64,000 nt of DNA from the NCBI GenBank assembly GCA_048498995.1, contig JBEHWX010000021.1:1-64000 (forward strand), read 5' to 3'. The notes under the pieces were generated by a model. That model saw nothing but the letters and a program-made list of their open reading frames with translations. It made no database searches and was not told the origin of the DNA. This document shows positions 36,590 through 46,800 of this stretch, piece by piece. The DNA comes from JBEHWX01 sp048498995 (GTDB taxonomy: Bacteria > Bacteroidota > Ignavibacteria > OLB7). Position numbers and translations under genes: made by a program. Each line of letters starts with the position of its first letter. Position 1 is the stretch's first letter.

Positions 36590-36799
36590 CGATCGCGTCC
36601 GTCTCGATCGCGCCGTTGGGCGGCGCGCGACGTCGCGGCGCCTTCGCTCGACGTTCTCCGCGCCGTTTCATGTATCCGCCACTTCCGTAGATTTGCCGGC
36701 GGCCGTCGCCATCCCCACGCGGCCCAGTACGATTCCGCGCTCCGTTCGGCGCTCCGTTCGGCGCGGGCACCTCTCCCTCCATCGACCGAGCCATAGACC

Positions 36800-39700
36800 A
36801 TGATCCTTCTGACGGCGCTTGTCGCGCTCGCCTGCGGGCGTGCTCCGCTCGCTTCGGCCGCCCCCGGCACGCATCTCCATCACGCACGCATTCTCGCTCA
36901 CTCGATACGATCGTATACCCTACCTCCGACGCGCTCCGCCGGCGAGGACTCGGCGCGCGCGGCTCCCGTCGACCCGCTGGACACGGCGTGGATGATGGGG
37001 CACCGCGTCGGCACCGTCCGCACCACGAGCCGCGACGCCATGGAGCGCTCCCCGGAGATCGATGTGGTGGAGGCGATTCCCGTGCTCACCAGGATCGTCG
37101 AATCCTCCGAGGCCGGCTTCTCCATCCGCGGCGGACGGCCGTCGCAGACCGCGATCAGAATCGACGGCGTCTCGATGGCCGATCCCGTCCACGGCTCGTT
37201 CGGTCCGCTCGGTGCTTCCCTGGCGCCGCTGCCGCCCGTTTCGGCGATCGAGGATGTCTCGGTCTGGTCGGCCGGCGCCGACCCGCGCGTGATCGATCTG
37301 ACGCCGAGCGTCGTGGAGATCCGCACCCGTCGTGGCGACGCGACGGCGTGGCACCTGGAGGCGCGCTTCGTCACCGACGTCGGCGCGCTCGACGGCTGGA
37401 GCGATCCGTTGACGGTGAAGCTCGCCGGCGAGAAGCGGGATACGACGCTGCCGGAGGCAAAGGGAGCCAGCCGCGGACGTCGGAGCTACGAGATCTCCGC
37501 GGGGGGCCCGCTGCCGTTCGCCGACGGTCTGACGCTCGCGGTCAGCGGCCGACTCACCACGTTCGATCATCTCGGCGCCACCTACGACGTGTACGACATG
37601 AGCGACGAGTACGCGCGCAATCGCGCCCCGATCGCCGAGCAGCTCTGGGGGAAGGCGCTCGATCCGACCAATCTCGGCCAGCTCCCGCATCAGGGGGCCG
37701 CCGTGCGCTATCTCGGCGGCCGGCTCCACTGGAGCATCGGCGAGCGGACGTCGCTCGACGTGATCGGCTCGTACGGATCGACCAGCAGCGAGATGATCCC
37801 CGGCGCCCGGAGCTACACGGAGATGGTGGTGCCGACGGCATGGCGCGCGCTCTACATGGACGACGTCAGCACCGTGACCGGCGCGCTCGAGCGGGATGCC
37901 GAGCAGCCGGTGGTCGACATGGCGATCACGCGCATCTCGGCCGCCTACGCCACGTCGCTCGGCCGCGGCGGCGATCTGCGGCTCAGCGTCTCCAACGTCG
38001 GCTACGACTATCGCGTCGGCGCGCGCGACGAGTCGAAGAGCCACGGTCCCTTCAGCCGGTACGACATCAACTGGATCGACAACGCGGACGGGGACATCTA
38101 CTTCGACCGCTACCAGCGGGGGGATGTGGTCGTCGGTCGGCCCGATCCGAATTCGGAGGACGAGCTCCCGATCATCCAGCGGAATCGGGTCACCGGACTG
38201 TACGAGGGCCCTCCCACGCCGGGGGCCAGCCACAACCCGTTCGGTCTGCGGAACGACTTCTTCCCGGCGCATGGCACCCTCGCCTATCTCGAGGCTCGCC
38301 AGGTCAGCGAGCTGGATCTCCGCGGCTCCTACGGCATCGATGTTCCGGTGGGACAGAAGCTGGTGAGGCTCGAAGGAGGGGCCGAGTACCGGCGCACGAC
38401 ACTTCGCCGCACCTATTTCCCGAAGCCGTACGACGCGCCGTTCGACTACGACATCTACGGTTTCGACGAGGGGAGCTTTCTTCCCTCGGATGAGGACATC
38501 GTCGGGGACTATCGGCTTCGGGCGCATGTCCCCACCGTGATCGGCGGCTACGTGCAGTTGATTTACCGGACTCCCGGCATCGATCTGCAGCTCGGCGTGC
38601 GTGGCGACCTCTTCGATCCCGACGGGAAGTATGTTCCCGGTGGGATCTCCGACAACCTGCCCAAGTCGATCCTCGATTCGCTCCCGATGGCCGACGCGCG
38701 GTTCCTTCTCTCACCGCGCGCCGGCTTCGCGATGCTGGTCGGACGGCGCTCGCGCTTCTACGGCAACGTGGCGCTGGTGAACCAGCTTCCGGAGCTGACC
38801 TACATTACCGACAACCAGATCGTCCGGGTACGGGAGCGACGGGGAGATCCGAGGGTTGGGGCGGAGCAGGCGGTGACCGCGGAGCTCGGATGGTGGTCCG
38901 CGCTCACGCGCGAGCTGGACTTCGATGCCGTCGGCTACTATCGTGGCATCTCGCATCGTCTGGTCGCCACCGGCGGCGCGATCGGCGGTCCGGCTTCGAG
39001 CACGGATATGTACGACGTGGCCGATTCCGGGAAGGGGCTGATCCTCGGACTCGATCTGAGCCTCACGCGGCGTCTGTCGAACAATCTGGAGTTCACGGTC
39101 GGCTACGGCGTGATGCACGCGTTCATCACGCCGCGGCTGGTCTCGCTCGGCACCGATCCGTTCGGCGCGGGCCCCTCCGGGGGTGTGATAACAAAGGGGC
39201 TCAGGCAGGATGGGAACTACGCGGTGGCCGGCGACCGGGCGCACTCGATCTGGGCCCAGGTGGGGATGGCGTGGGGAGATGGGGAGGGGCCGGCGATCGG
39301 CGGCGTCCGGTTCATGGAGCGTGGCGCCGTCACGCTGCGCGGGCGCTTCGCCACCGGGCTCCCCTATTCGCTGATGGCGCTCAACGGCACCTTCCGGGAT
39401 GAGTACTACAACGGCAGCCGGCTTCCGAACCTGATCGAGTCGGCGCTCCACCTGGAGAAGTGCTTCCGGCTCGACGCATGGCTCGGATCGTCGATGGGGG
39501 AGGCGGAGCTCGGAATCTTCGCCGACGTGGAGAACCTGCTCAACCTGACCGGCCCGCTCGGCGCGCGGCTGACCGGTCCCCCGGTCAACCCGGACGGCTC
39601 CCTGGTCTCCCTGACCGGTGATGCCGACCTCGACACGCTGCTGGACATCGGGGCGGGGGGGATCGACGACGCGGTCTACTATCGCTCATCGGATCCGGAC

Positions 39701-39904
39701 CGGCCGGAGACCTTCGGCGGCGGCCAGTACGATCCCTTCGGCCACCGCCTCTACAATCCCTACGCGGACGTGAACCTCGACGGAGTTGTAACGCAACGTG
39801 AGCGGGTGGCGGGATACCAGCGGTTCGTGGCGACCCAGCAGAGTCTGCGCACGACGTATCAGCGGCCGAGGAGCGTTTCGGTCGGGGTGACGGTGAGGTT
39901 CTAG
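36800..39904 (+). CDS. TonB-dependent receptor-like outer membrane protein, paralogue 1
   Basis: 1034 residues with an N-terminal signal peptide (MILLTALVALACG...). A plug-like region at about 80-165 has GFSIRGGRPSQTAIRIDG; the rest is a predicted beta-barrel ending in aromatic VTVRF, the usual last strand. It lacks the CarboxypepD-like N-terminal domain and any clear TonB box. The next gene is a paralogue (VYDM.EYA, PTNLG.LP and the C-terminal block are shared). Near the C-terminus (990-1001) the chain carries DVNLDGVVTQRE, a perfect EF-hand-type loop. Substrate unknown; no SusD partner is present. Confidence 0.85.
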   Translation: MILLTALVALACGRAPLASAAPGTHLHHARILAHSIRSYTLPPTRSAGEDSARAAPVDPLDTAWMMGHRVGTVRTTSRDAMERSPEIDVVEAIPVLTRIVESSEAGFSIRGGRPSQTAIRIDGVSMADPVHGSFGPLGASLAPLPPVSAIEDVSVWSAGADPRVIDLTPSVVEIRTRRGDATAWHLEARFVTDVGALDGWSDPLTVKLAGEKRDTTLPEAKGASRGRRSYEISAGGPLPFADGLTLAVSGRLTTFDHLGATYDVYDMSDEYARNRAPIAEQLWGKALDPTNLGQLPHQGAAVRYLGGRLHWSIGERTSLDVIGSYGSTSSEMIPGARSYTEMVVPTAWRALYMDDVSTVTGALERDAEQPVVDMAITRISAAYATSLGRGGDLRLSVSNVGYDYRVGARDESKSHGPFSRYDINWIDNADGDIYFDRYQRGDVVVGRPDPNSEDELPIIQRNRVTGLYEGPPTPGASHNPFGLRNDFFPAHGTLAYLEARQVSELDLRGSYGIDVPVGQKLVRLEGGAEYRRTTLRRTYFPKPYDAPFDYDIYGFDEGSFLPSDEDIVGDYRLRAHVPTVIGGYVQLIYRTPGIDLQLGVRGDLFDPDGKYVPGGISDNLPKSILDSLPMADARFLLSPRAGFAMLVGRRSRFYGNVALVNQLPELTYITDNQIVRVRERRGDPRVGAEQAVTAELGWWSALTRELDFDAVGYYRGISHRLVATGGAIGGPASSTDMYDVADSGKGLILGLDLSLTRRLSNNLEFTVGYGVMHAFITPRLVSLGTDPFGAGPSGGVITKGLRQDGNYAVAGDRAHSIWAQVGMAWGDGEGPAIGGVRFMERGAVTLRGRFATGLPYSLMALNGTFRDEYYNGSRLPNLIESALHLEKCFRLDAWLGSSMGEAELGIFADVENLLNLTGPLGARLTGPPVNPDGSLVSLTGDADLDTLLDIGAGGIDDAVYYRSSDPDRPETFGGGQYDPFGHRLYNPYADVNLDGVVTQRERVAGYQRFVATQQSLRTTYQRPRSVSVGVTVRF

Positions 39905-40443
39905 CGAGAAAGCGGTGTTCCAGCGAGGAAGCGGCGGGGAGGGGGAGGAGGGAAAGGTGTAGCCGGGGTTAGACGAGTAACTTTTGGAGAGGTTCCGTGT
40001 ACCTTTTAGCCACAACGGTGATTCCGGACTCGCCGTTCGAGCGGAAGTCGCTTCGGAAACGGGCCGTTCCGCGGGATCAAGGGATTTGGGGAGTGATTTC
40101 CTGGGAGCTATATTGACGTGCTAAATGTTCGTAATACCGTCGAAATCCGCCTATTTGTGCGTTTTCCGACGTTCAAGGCCAGTTCGTCCCAGGTTTATCG
40201 GTAGGTCTTTCGCCAGGATCGAATACGCTCTCCCGCCCGCGCGCTCGCATGCCACGCCCCAACGTGCGCTGCACCGGCACTTCCCCATGCACGCTATCGT
40301 AGTCTTTGGTTGCTTCGCTGATACCGCGAGACCCATCTGAAAGTTTCGCAGCGCGGAGCGTTGACCTCACGGAAAGTTTACGAACTAGGATATACAGTTA
40401 CTCTCGTACTACGCGTTACATCTTCCAAGTAAGGAGTGCTCGA
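39905..40443 (+). other. 539-base spacer between the two receptors
   Basis: No credible ORF; a short reading at 40125-40340 lacks protein likeness. It holds a candidate promoter at 40085-40116 and a 330-base leader. The upstream receptor has no obvious terminator. Confidence 0.6.
40085..40116 (+). promoter_or_regulatory. Candidate promoter, TTTG-N20-TATATTGA
   Basis: TTTG at 40085-40088 and TATATTGA at 40109-40116, 20 bases apart, close to the Bacteroidota TTTG...TAnnTTTG consensus. It would drive the second receptor from about 325 bases upstream. Confidence 0.5.
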
Positions 40444-43400
40444 ATGAAACGCAAGCTACTATGCTTGGCTGCATTTGCTGTCGTCGCTCCGGTGGCCGCA
40501 ATGGCACAGACCTCTGGCCAGCTGACCGGCAGAGTCACCGACAGCGACGGAAAGCCGGTCGTCGGCGCCACGATCAAACTGCTCGGCACGAAGCAGGGAG
40601 GTTACTCCAAGGCTCCCGACGGTCGCTACCTGATCGCGGGTATCCGCGCCGGGCAGTATGACGTCGAAGTCTCGGCTGTCGGTCTGCAGAAGGACACCAG
40701 CAGCATCCGCATCTCCATCGATCAGACGACGACGCATAATGTGCAGTTGACGACCAGCTCGGTGCGTTCAAAGACGGTTGTCGTGACCGGGACGCGCGTG
40801 GAGCCGATCAAGCGCGATCGCGCCGCGACGGTCCGCAGCGCCACGGCCGACGACATCAACAACAGCGCCCGCACCTCGATCCAGAGTGCAGTCGAGATCG
40901 AGGCCGGCGTCACCACCAGCGGCGTCAACGGCTTCTCGATCCGCGGTGGCCGCGCCACCGAGACCTCGATCCGCATCGACGGCGTGAAGGTGAGCGATCC
41001 GTTCCAGGGTGGCTTCGGCTCCACCTCGGCCGGCCTCTACCCGACCGTCTCGACCCTCGCGGTCTCCGAGGTGCAGGTCGTTCCCTCCGGCTTCTCGGCC
41101 GAGTACGGCGACGTCTTCGCCGGCGTGGTCAACTCGGTGACCCGTACCGGCCGCAACGACCGGTACGAGGGACAGCTTCGTTTCCGCACTCCGGTGCAGG
41201 CCCTCTACGGCTCGAGCGATCCGCTGACGGTGAAGATCACCGGCACCAACCGCGACACCACGCTGGCCGCCGCCAAGAGCCAGGCCAGCGGCCGCCAGCT
41301 CTACGAGTTCGGCTTCGGTGGTCCGATTCCGTTCACCGACGCGGTGACCTTCTACATCACCGGCAAGTACGAGCCGATCGACAACACCGGCTCCGGCCTC
41401 GAGGTCTACGACATGACCCCGGAGTATGCCGCCGCGCGCGCCCAGGTTGCGCAGCGCCTCTGGGGCTTCTCCCTCGAGCCGACGAACCTCGGCGACCTTC
41501 CGGGTCAGAGCGCGATGGTGCGTGACCTGAACGGCAAGTTCAAGGTGAACATCGGCGACGGCATGTACCTCGAGCTCGGCGGCGAGATCGGTCTGACCAG
41601 CCGCGAGCGCGGTGCCTGGTCCAACTATTATATGATGGACCGCAACGCCCAGGGCGTGCTCGAGCGCGACGCGCAGAACTGGGACGAGAACACGGTGATC
41701 AACCGTTTCATGGCCCGCTACTTCCAGTCGCTGGATGAGAGCTCCTACTTCGAGGTCACCGGCTCCTACGTCCGTAATTACTACGAGGCCGGCAAGAAGG
41801 ACGAGACCAAGAAGTACGGCATCTTCGATATCTACGACCTGTCGGCGACCGACGTGGATGCCGACGGCGACGGCGTGATCGACAACTACAGCGAAGGTGC
41901 GACGCAGGACGTCTACCTGAATCAGTACAACCCGGAGACCTTCATCGTCCCGACCAAGAACGCCAAGACCGGCTTCTACGAGGGGGATCAGGTCGGCGGG
42001 GCGAGCATGAACCCGTACGGCATCACCGACCCGAACTTCTTCCCGACGCACGGCAACGAGCGCGTGCTCGAGAAGCGCGAGTCGCAGACGTTCAACCTGC
42101 GCGGCGCCTACGAGACGAACTTCGATCTCGGCGAGGTCAAGACGCAGATCAAGGCCGGCGCGGACTTCTCGAGCTACGTGCTCCGTCGTCACGAGAACAA
42201 CCTCCCCTGGTTCCAGGGCGGCTTCTTCGACGTGTACGGCTACTCGGGCTACAACTACTTCGAGGATGACAGCATCGGAACGGTGAAGAACTTCTTCTCC
42301 GATCCGCACACGCCGTACGAGGGTGCCCTCTACGTGCAGACGAAGTTCGACTACAAGTCGATCGTCTTCCAGCCGGGCGTCCGTTTCGACTTCTTCAATC
42401 CGAACACGAAGCTGGCCCCGGTCGACCGCACCAGCAACCTTCAGATCATCGATCAGCTCCGCAACGGCGCCGACGCGAGCATGAAGTTCCAGGTCAGCCC
42501 GCGCATCGGCGTGAGCTACCCGATCACCGACGCCTCGCAGTTCCGCGTGAACTTCGCCATGATGTTCAAGCGTCCGGAGCTCAACTACCTCTACGACAAC
42601 GCCTACGGTAACGCTCTTCGCGCCAGCCAGATCTTCGGCAACCCGGACGCCGATCCGCAGAAGGTGTTCGTCTACGAGCTCGGGTACACGGCCCGCCTCG
42701 CCGAGAACTACTTCCTCGACGTGACGGCCTACTATCGCGACATCTACAATCAGACCGGCATCACGCTGGTTCCGGCTCAGCCGAACCCGTACTCGATCTA
42801 CACGGTCAACGACTACGGCAACGTCCGTGGTCTGGAGATCTCGGCCCGCCGCGAGCTGTCCGACAACTTCAAGGCCGAGATCAACTACTCGCTGATGAAG
42901 GCCGTCGGCACCGCCTCCGGCCCGCTGTCGAACTACTACGCGGTGGTCACGGCCTCGCCGGACCCGCTGACCGGCACGAAGACCTTCCCGCTGGTCGAGT
43001 ACCCGCTGACCTACGATCAGACCCACACGCTCAACGGCTCCCTCTCGCTCGTCTGGGGCGAGGACGAGGGCCCGTCGATCGGCGGCCTGAAGCTGCTGGA
43101 GAACGGCGTGATCACGGTGACGGCGACCTATCTGACCGGTCTGCCCTACACCCGCGAGACGCAGCGCGGCCAGCAGATCTCCGAGTTCAACTCGCAGCGC
43201 CTCCCGTCGCAGTTCAACACCGAGGCCCACCTGGAGCGCAACTTCAAGCTGCGCGACTGGTTCGGCGAGTCGGTGGGGAACCTTGAGCTGGGCATCTTCG
43301 CCGATATCTACAACATCCTGAACCTCACCAACCCGGTGGCGGTGCGCTTCTCGCGCAACGCGAACGTCCCGGAGGCCGGCCGTTACTCCGTTACCGGCAG

Positions 43401-43686
43401 CGCCGACTACGACGGCACCAACATGGCCAAGGAGATCGGTGAGTTCTCCAACACGCCGTACTACCGCGATATCGATCCGACCCGTCCGGAGACGTTCGAC
43501 AATCAGCAGTACGACAACTTCGGCCGCCGTCTCTACAACCCGTACGCGGACTCGAACCTCGACGGCGTGGAGACGCAGCAGGAGAAGTACGAGGGCTATC
43601 AGCGCTGGGTCACCACGGTGCAGGCGCTCCGCGGCACCTACCAGACGCCGCGCTCGGTCTTCGTCGGCTTCAAGGTGCGGTTCTGA
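40444..43686 (+). CDS. TonB-dependent receptor with CarboxypepD-like domain, paralogue 2
   Basis: 1080 residues, ATG preceded by AAGGAG. Signal peptide ending near AMA-Q (residue 22), then a CarboxypepD regulatory-like Ig domain (about 24-105: GQLTGRVTDSDGKPVVGATI, GRYLIAGIRAGQYDVEVSA), the plug (about 120-220, VNGFSIRGGRATETSIRIDG), and a long barrel ending KVRF. Calcium-type loops occur at DADGDG (near residue 470) and DSNLDGVETQQE (1036-1047). Close paralogue of the preceding gene. Such receptors import large ligands through TonB, but no substrate or SusD is visible. Confidence 0.92.
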   Translation: MKRKLLCLAAFAVVAPVAAMAQTSGQLTGRVTDSDGKPVVGATIKLLGTKQGGYSKAPDGRYLIAGIRAGQYDVEVSAVGLQKDTSSIRISIDQTTTHNVQLTTSSVRSKTVVVTGTRVEPIKRDRAATVRSATADDINNSARTSIQSAVEIEAGVTTSGVNGFSIRGGRATETSIRIDGVKVSDPFQGGFGSTSAGLYPTVSTLAVSEVQVVPSGFSAEYGDVFAGVVNSVTRTGRNDRYEGQLRFRTPVQALYGSSDPLTVKITGTNRDTTLAAAKSQASGRQLYEFGFGGPIPFTDAVTFYITGKYEPIDNTGSGLEVYDMTPEYAAARAQVAQRLWGFSLEPTNLGDLPGQSAMVRDLNGKFKVNIGDGMYLELGGEIGLTSRERGAWSNYYMMDRNAQGVLERDAQNWDENTVINRFMARYFQSLDESSYFEVTGSYVRNYYEAGKKDETKKYGIFDIYDLSATDVDADGDGVIDNYSEGATQDVYLNQYNPETFIVPTKNAKTGFYEGDQVGGASMNPYGITDPNFFPTHGNERVLEKRESQTFNLRGAYETNFDLGEVKTQIKAGADFSSYVLRRHENNLPWFQGGFFDVYGYSGYNYFEDDSIGTVKNFFSDPHTPYEGALYVQTKFDYKSIVFQPGVRFDFFNPNTKLAPVDRTSNLQIIDQLRNGADASMKFQVSPRIGVSYPITDASQFRVNFAMMFKRPELNYLYDNAYGNALRASQIFGNPDADPQKVFVYELGYTARLAENYFLDVTAYYRDIYNQTGITLVPAQPNPYSIYTVNDYGNVRGLEISARRELSDNFKAEINYSLMKAVGTASGPLSNYYAVVTASPDPLTGTKTFPLVEYPLTYDQTHTLNGSLSLVWGEDEGPSIGGLKLLENGVITVTATYLTGLPYTRETQRGQQISEFNSQRLPSQFNTEAHLERNFKLRDWFGESVGNLELGIFADIYNILNLTNPVAVRFSRNANVPEAGRYSVTGSADYDGTNMAKEIGEFSNTPYYRDIDPTRPETFDNQQYDNFGRRLYNPYADSNLDGVETQQEKYEGYQRWVTTVQALRGTYQTPRSVFVGFKVRF

Positions 43687-43832
43687 TTTCGACGCGCCCG
43701 GGCGATCCCGGGGCTTCCGCGGCCGGCGATCCGATAACGGACGATCCGGCAATGGGAGCTCCGGGAGCCGCCGGCGCGGATGTCAGGCAAGAGTCAATTG
43801 CATACAACAAGTCATACCATAAAGGAATGAAC

Positions 43833-46800
43833 ATGAAACTGCGAACGATTGCACACGGTCTGATCGTGCCGCTGTTCGCGATGGCAATGCTGCTATCGCC
43901 ACCGGGAGCGCACGCCAAGACCGACGACAAGGCAAAGCAGGAGCAGGAGCAGGCCGGTCAGGGGCAGAAGGAGGGGAAGGACGAGTCCTCGCTCGAGCGT
44001 GTTCCGAACAACGTGTACGAGAGCCTGAAGAACCGGGCCTCCCGCGTTGAGTTCTATTCGACCAACTACGGCGTGTTCACGCTGAACCCCGGAGGCAACT
44101 CCTCGGCCGGCGGCTTCTGGCCGCGCGGGTCGAACAAGGGGTATATGTTCGGTGGCGGCCTCTGGTTCGCCGCCCTCAAGAATGTCAGGACCGAGAGCGG
44201 CAACGACACGGTCTCCAAGCTCTGCGCCATCGGGTACAACCCGAACTCCGGCGCCGGATGGTTCGTGCCGGGTCGCATCACCCAGCCGTACCAGAACTCC
44301 AAGGTCGACCAGTCCCCCGAGGGAATCAAGAAGTACCGCATGTACTTCTCGACCGATTACAACGGCACGACCGGCGAGCCGTACGATCAGCGCGATCGTA
44401 CCGGCGGCGGCCCGAACTGGCCGGTGTGGGATACCTCGCTGTTGGACAGCCTTCGCACCAACCGCTACTTCGGCTACTATGTCGATAGCGTCGGCATGCG
44501 CAATACCGCCACCTTCAAGAAAGGTCCGGCGATCATCTCCGGCGAGGACATCTTCTCGATCTACAAGGATACCGACCTCAGCCGCTACGAGCAGGGTCGC
44601 TCCAAGGCGCTGGCCGAGGGCTATCCGCTCGGCCTCCAGATCGAGCAGACGATCTACTCCTGGGGCTTCGGTCTGTACGCAGACTTCTTCTTCCTCCGCT
44701 ACTCGGTGATCAACAAGTCCGCCGACACGCTGCGCAACTGCTACGTTGCCCCGGCGATGGACATGGACATCGGCTCGCCGAGCAACGATCACAGCTCGAT
44801 CGTGATCGCCGACAAGCGTCGCGACACGCTCAACCTGGCCGCTCAGTGGAGCGATTACACCCAGGGCGACGGTGCCAAGGGCCCGTGGGCGTACATCGGC
44901 GCCGACTTCCTCGAGAGCCCGGCCGTCTGGCGCGCCGGCGACGTGGTCGATACCGTCAACGGCGTGGCCCGCCGCGTCGGCGACTCGATCGGCGAGAACA
45001 ACGGACAGGTCGTCCGCCTCTATGTCGACAGCCTCGGCAACATCCGCAGCGACAAGCGGGTCTTCGACGTGAAGGAGCAGATCGGTCTGACCACCTTCCG
45101 CTCGTGGCTGATTTCGGAGGACCCGAAGAAGTCCTACGAGCGCTACGACTTCCTCTCCAGCGGCCGCCGCGACCAGGACCCGGGACCGGGCGACAAGCGC
45201 TTCCTGATGGCCACCGGTCCGTTCAACATGCGTCCGGGGGATACCGCCCGCACGGTGATCGGCATCATGTTCGCCTACGGTCTGAACCCGAACCAGGCTC
45301 CGACCGGAACCACGGCCGACATGCGGAACCTGATCGCGATCGATACGTTCGCGCAGCGTGTGTACGACGACAACTTCTCGGCCCCGACGCCGCCGGATCC
45401 GGCGAACGTCACCTGGCGTCCGCTCAACAATGCCGTCGAGCTGGCCTGGGATACCCGTTCGGAGCTCTCGTTCGACAAGCTCGAGCGTGGCCTGGACTTC
45501 AAGGGCTACCGCATCCAGCGCTACCGCCGCGCCCTGACCACGGTGGACTCGACCGACACGAACAAGACCTGGGATCTCTATCCGAAGACGATCGCCACGT
45601 TCTCGCTGCCGTCGATTCCGGACAGCGCCACCCGCTACAAGGCCGCGCATCTCGGCGACCTGAGCGTGCTCGGCCCGTGGTACCGCCTGCCGATGCTCGC
45701 CGATACCGGCAACCCGGGCATGGTGACGGTGGTCACGCGCAACTACGACACGGTCCGTACCTACATGGACTCGATCTTCGTGAAGCCGGACGGCACGCGC
45801 GACACCGTGAAGGTGCTCAAGCCCAAGACGACCGTCCGCACGTTCGACACCACCGTGGTGTACAACTTCGAGCGGATGAGCGACGGCTATGCGTTCGACC
45901 CGTACAACGACGTCGACACGGCGACCCATTACGGCGGCGAGTTCGCCGGCAAGACCAACGCGACGATCGTCCGCGACGCCATCCTGTCGATCATGGACAG
46001 CATCACCAGCCACCGTCGCCTCGTCGACGTGGGTGATGACAACCACGACGGCCGCGTCTCGGAGAACTCCGAGGATCTGTCGAAGAACGAGCGCCTGCTG
46101 AACAACGTCGATTACTACTATCGCGTCCTCGCCTACGACGAGGGGAGCAAGCAGGAGAACACGCCGTCGAAGATCAACTCCGCGATCGCGGGCATCAACG
46201 AGGTGCGCGCCACGCCGGAGGCTCCGCCGGCCGGCACGGGCGTGAACCCGACGATCGTCGGAAGCGGCGGCCTGGGAGGCATCTTCAACTTCCGCTTCGA
46301 GCCGATCGATCCGGAGCGTCTGGCGCAGCTGTTCGGCGGCGACACGATTCACTTCGAGTTCAACCCGGCCAGCCTCCGCAAGCTGGACACGAACTTCGTC
46401 GACTACTACTATCTGACCGGCATCACCGCGCGCAGCAAGCGCACGGGCGCGGAGCTGCTCCGCTTCTATGTGCCGTACGGCTTCAAGTTCTCCGACCGCG
46501 CCGACACGACGAACAACGCCGGCATCCTCGCCTCCTTCCTCGGTGGTGAGATCGCGCTGCCGTTCCAGTCGCATCAGACCGACACCGGCTTCTACAACGC
46601 CCGCATGGTGCGCTCGCCGCTGACGGCCTCGTACACGCCGGATGCCTCGCGTCCGGAGATCAACTCCGAGTCGGTCAACTCGGTCGGCATCTACAACAAC
46701 ACGTTCAGCGTCGGCTTCGATTATCAGTTCGTCCAGTACGGTGACTCGCTCCGCTTCGGCCGCTTCGGCGACGAGACCGGCAGCCCGTTCACCAAGACTT

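Noticed and set aside
40125..40340. A 71-residue reading in the receptor spacer
   Set aside because: No Shine-Dalgarno or homology; overlaps a likely leader.
40768..43752. A 994-residue open frame opposite the second receptor
   Set aside because: Shadow of a strongly biased coding strand; no family, no start site.
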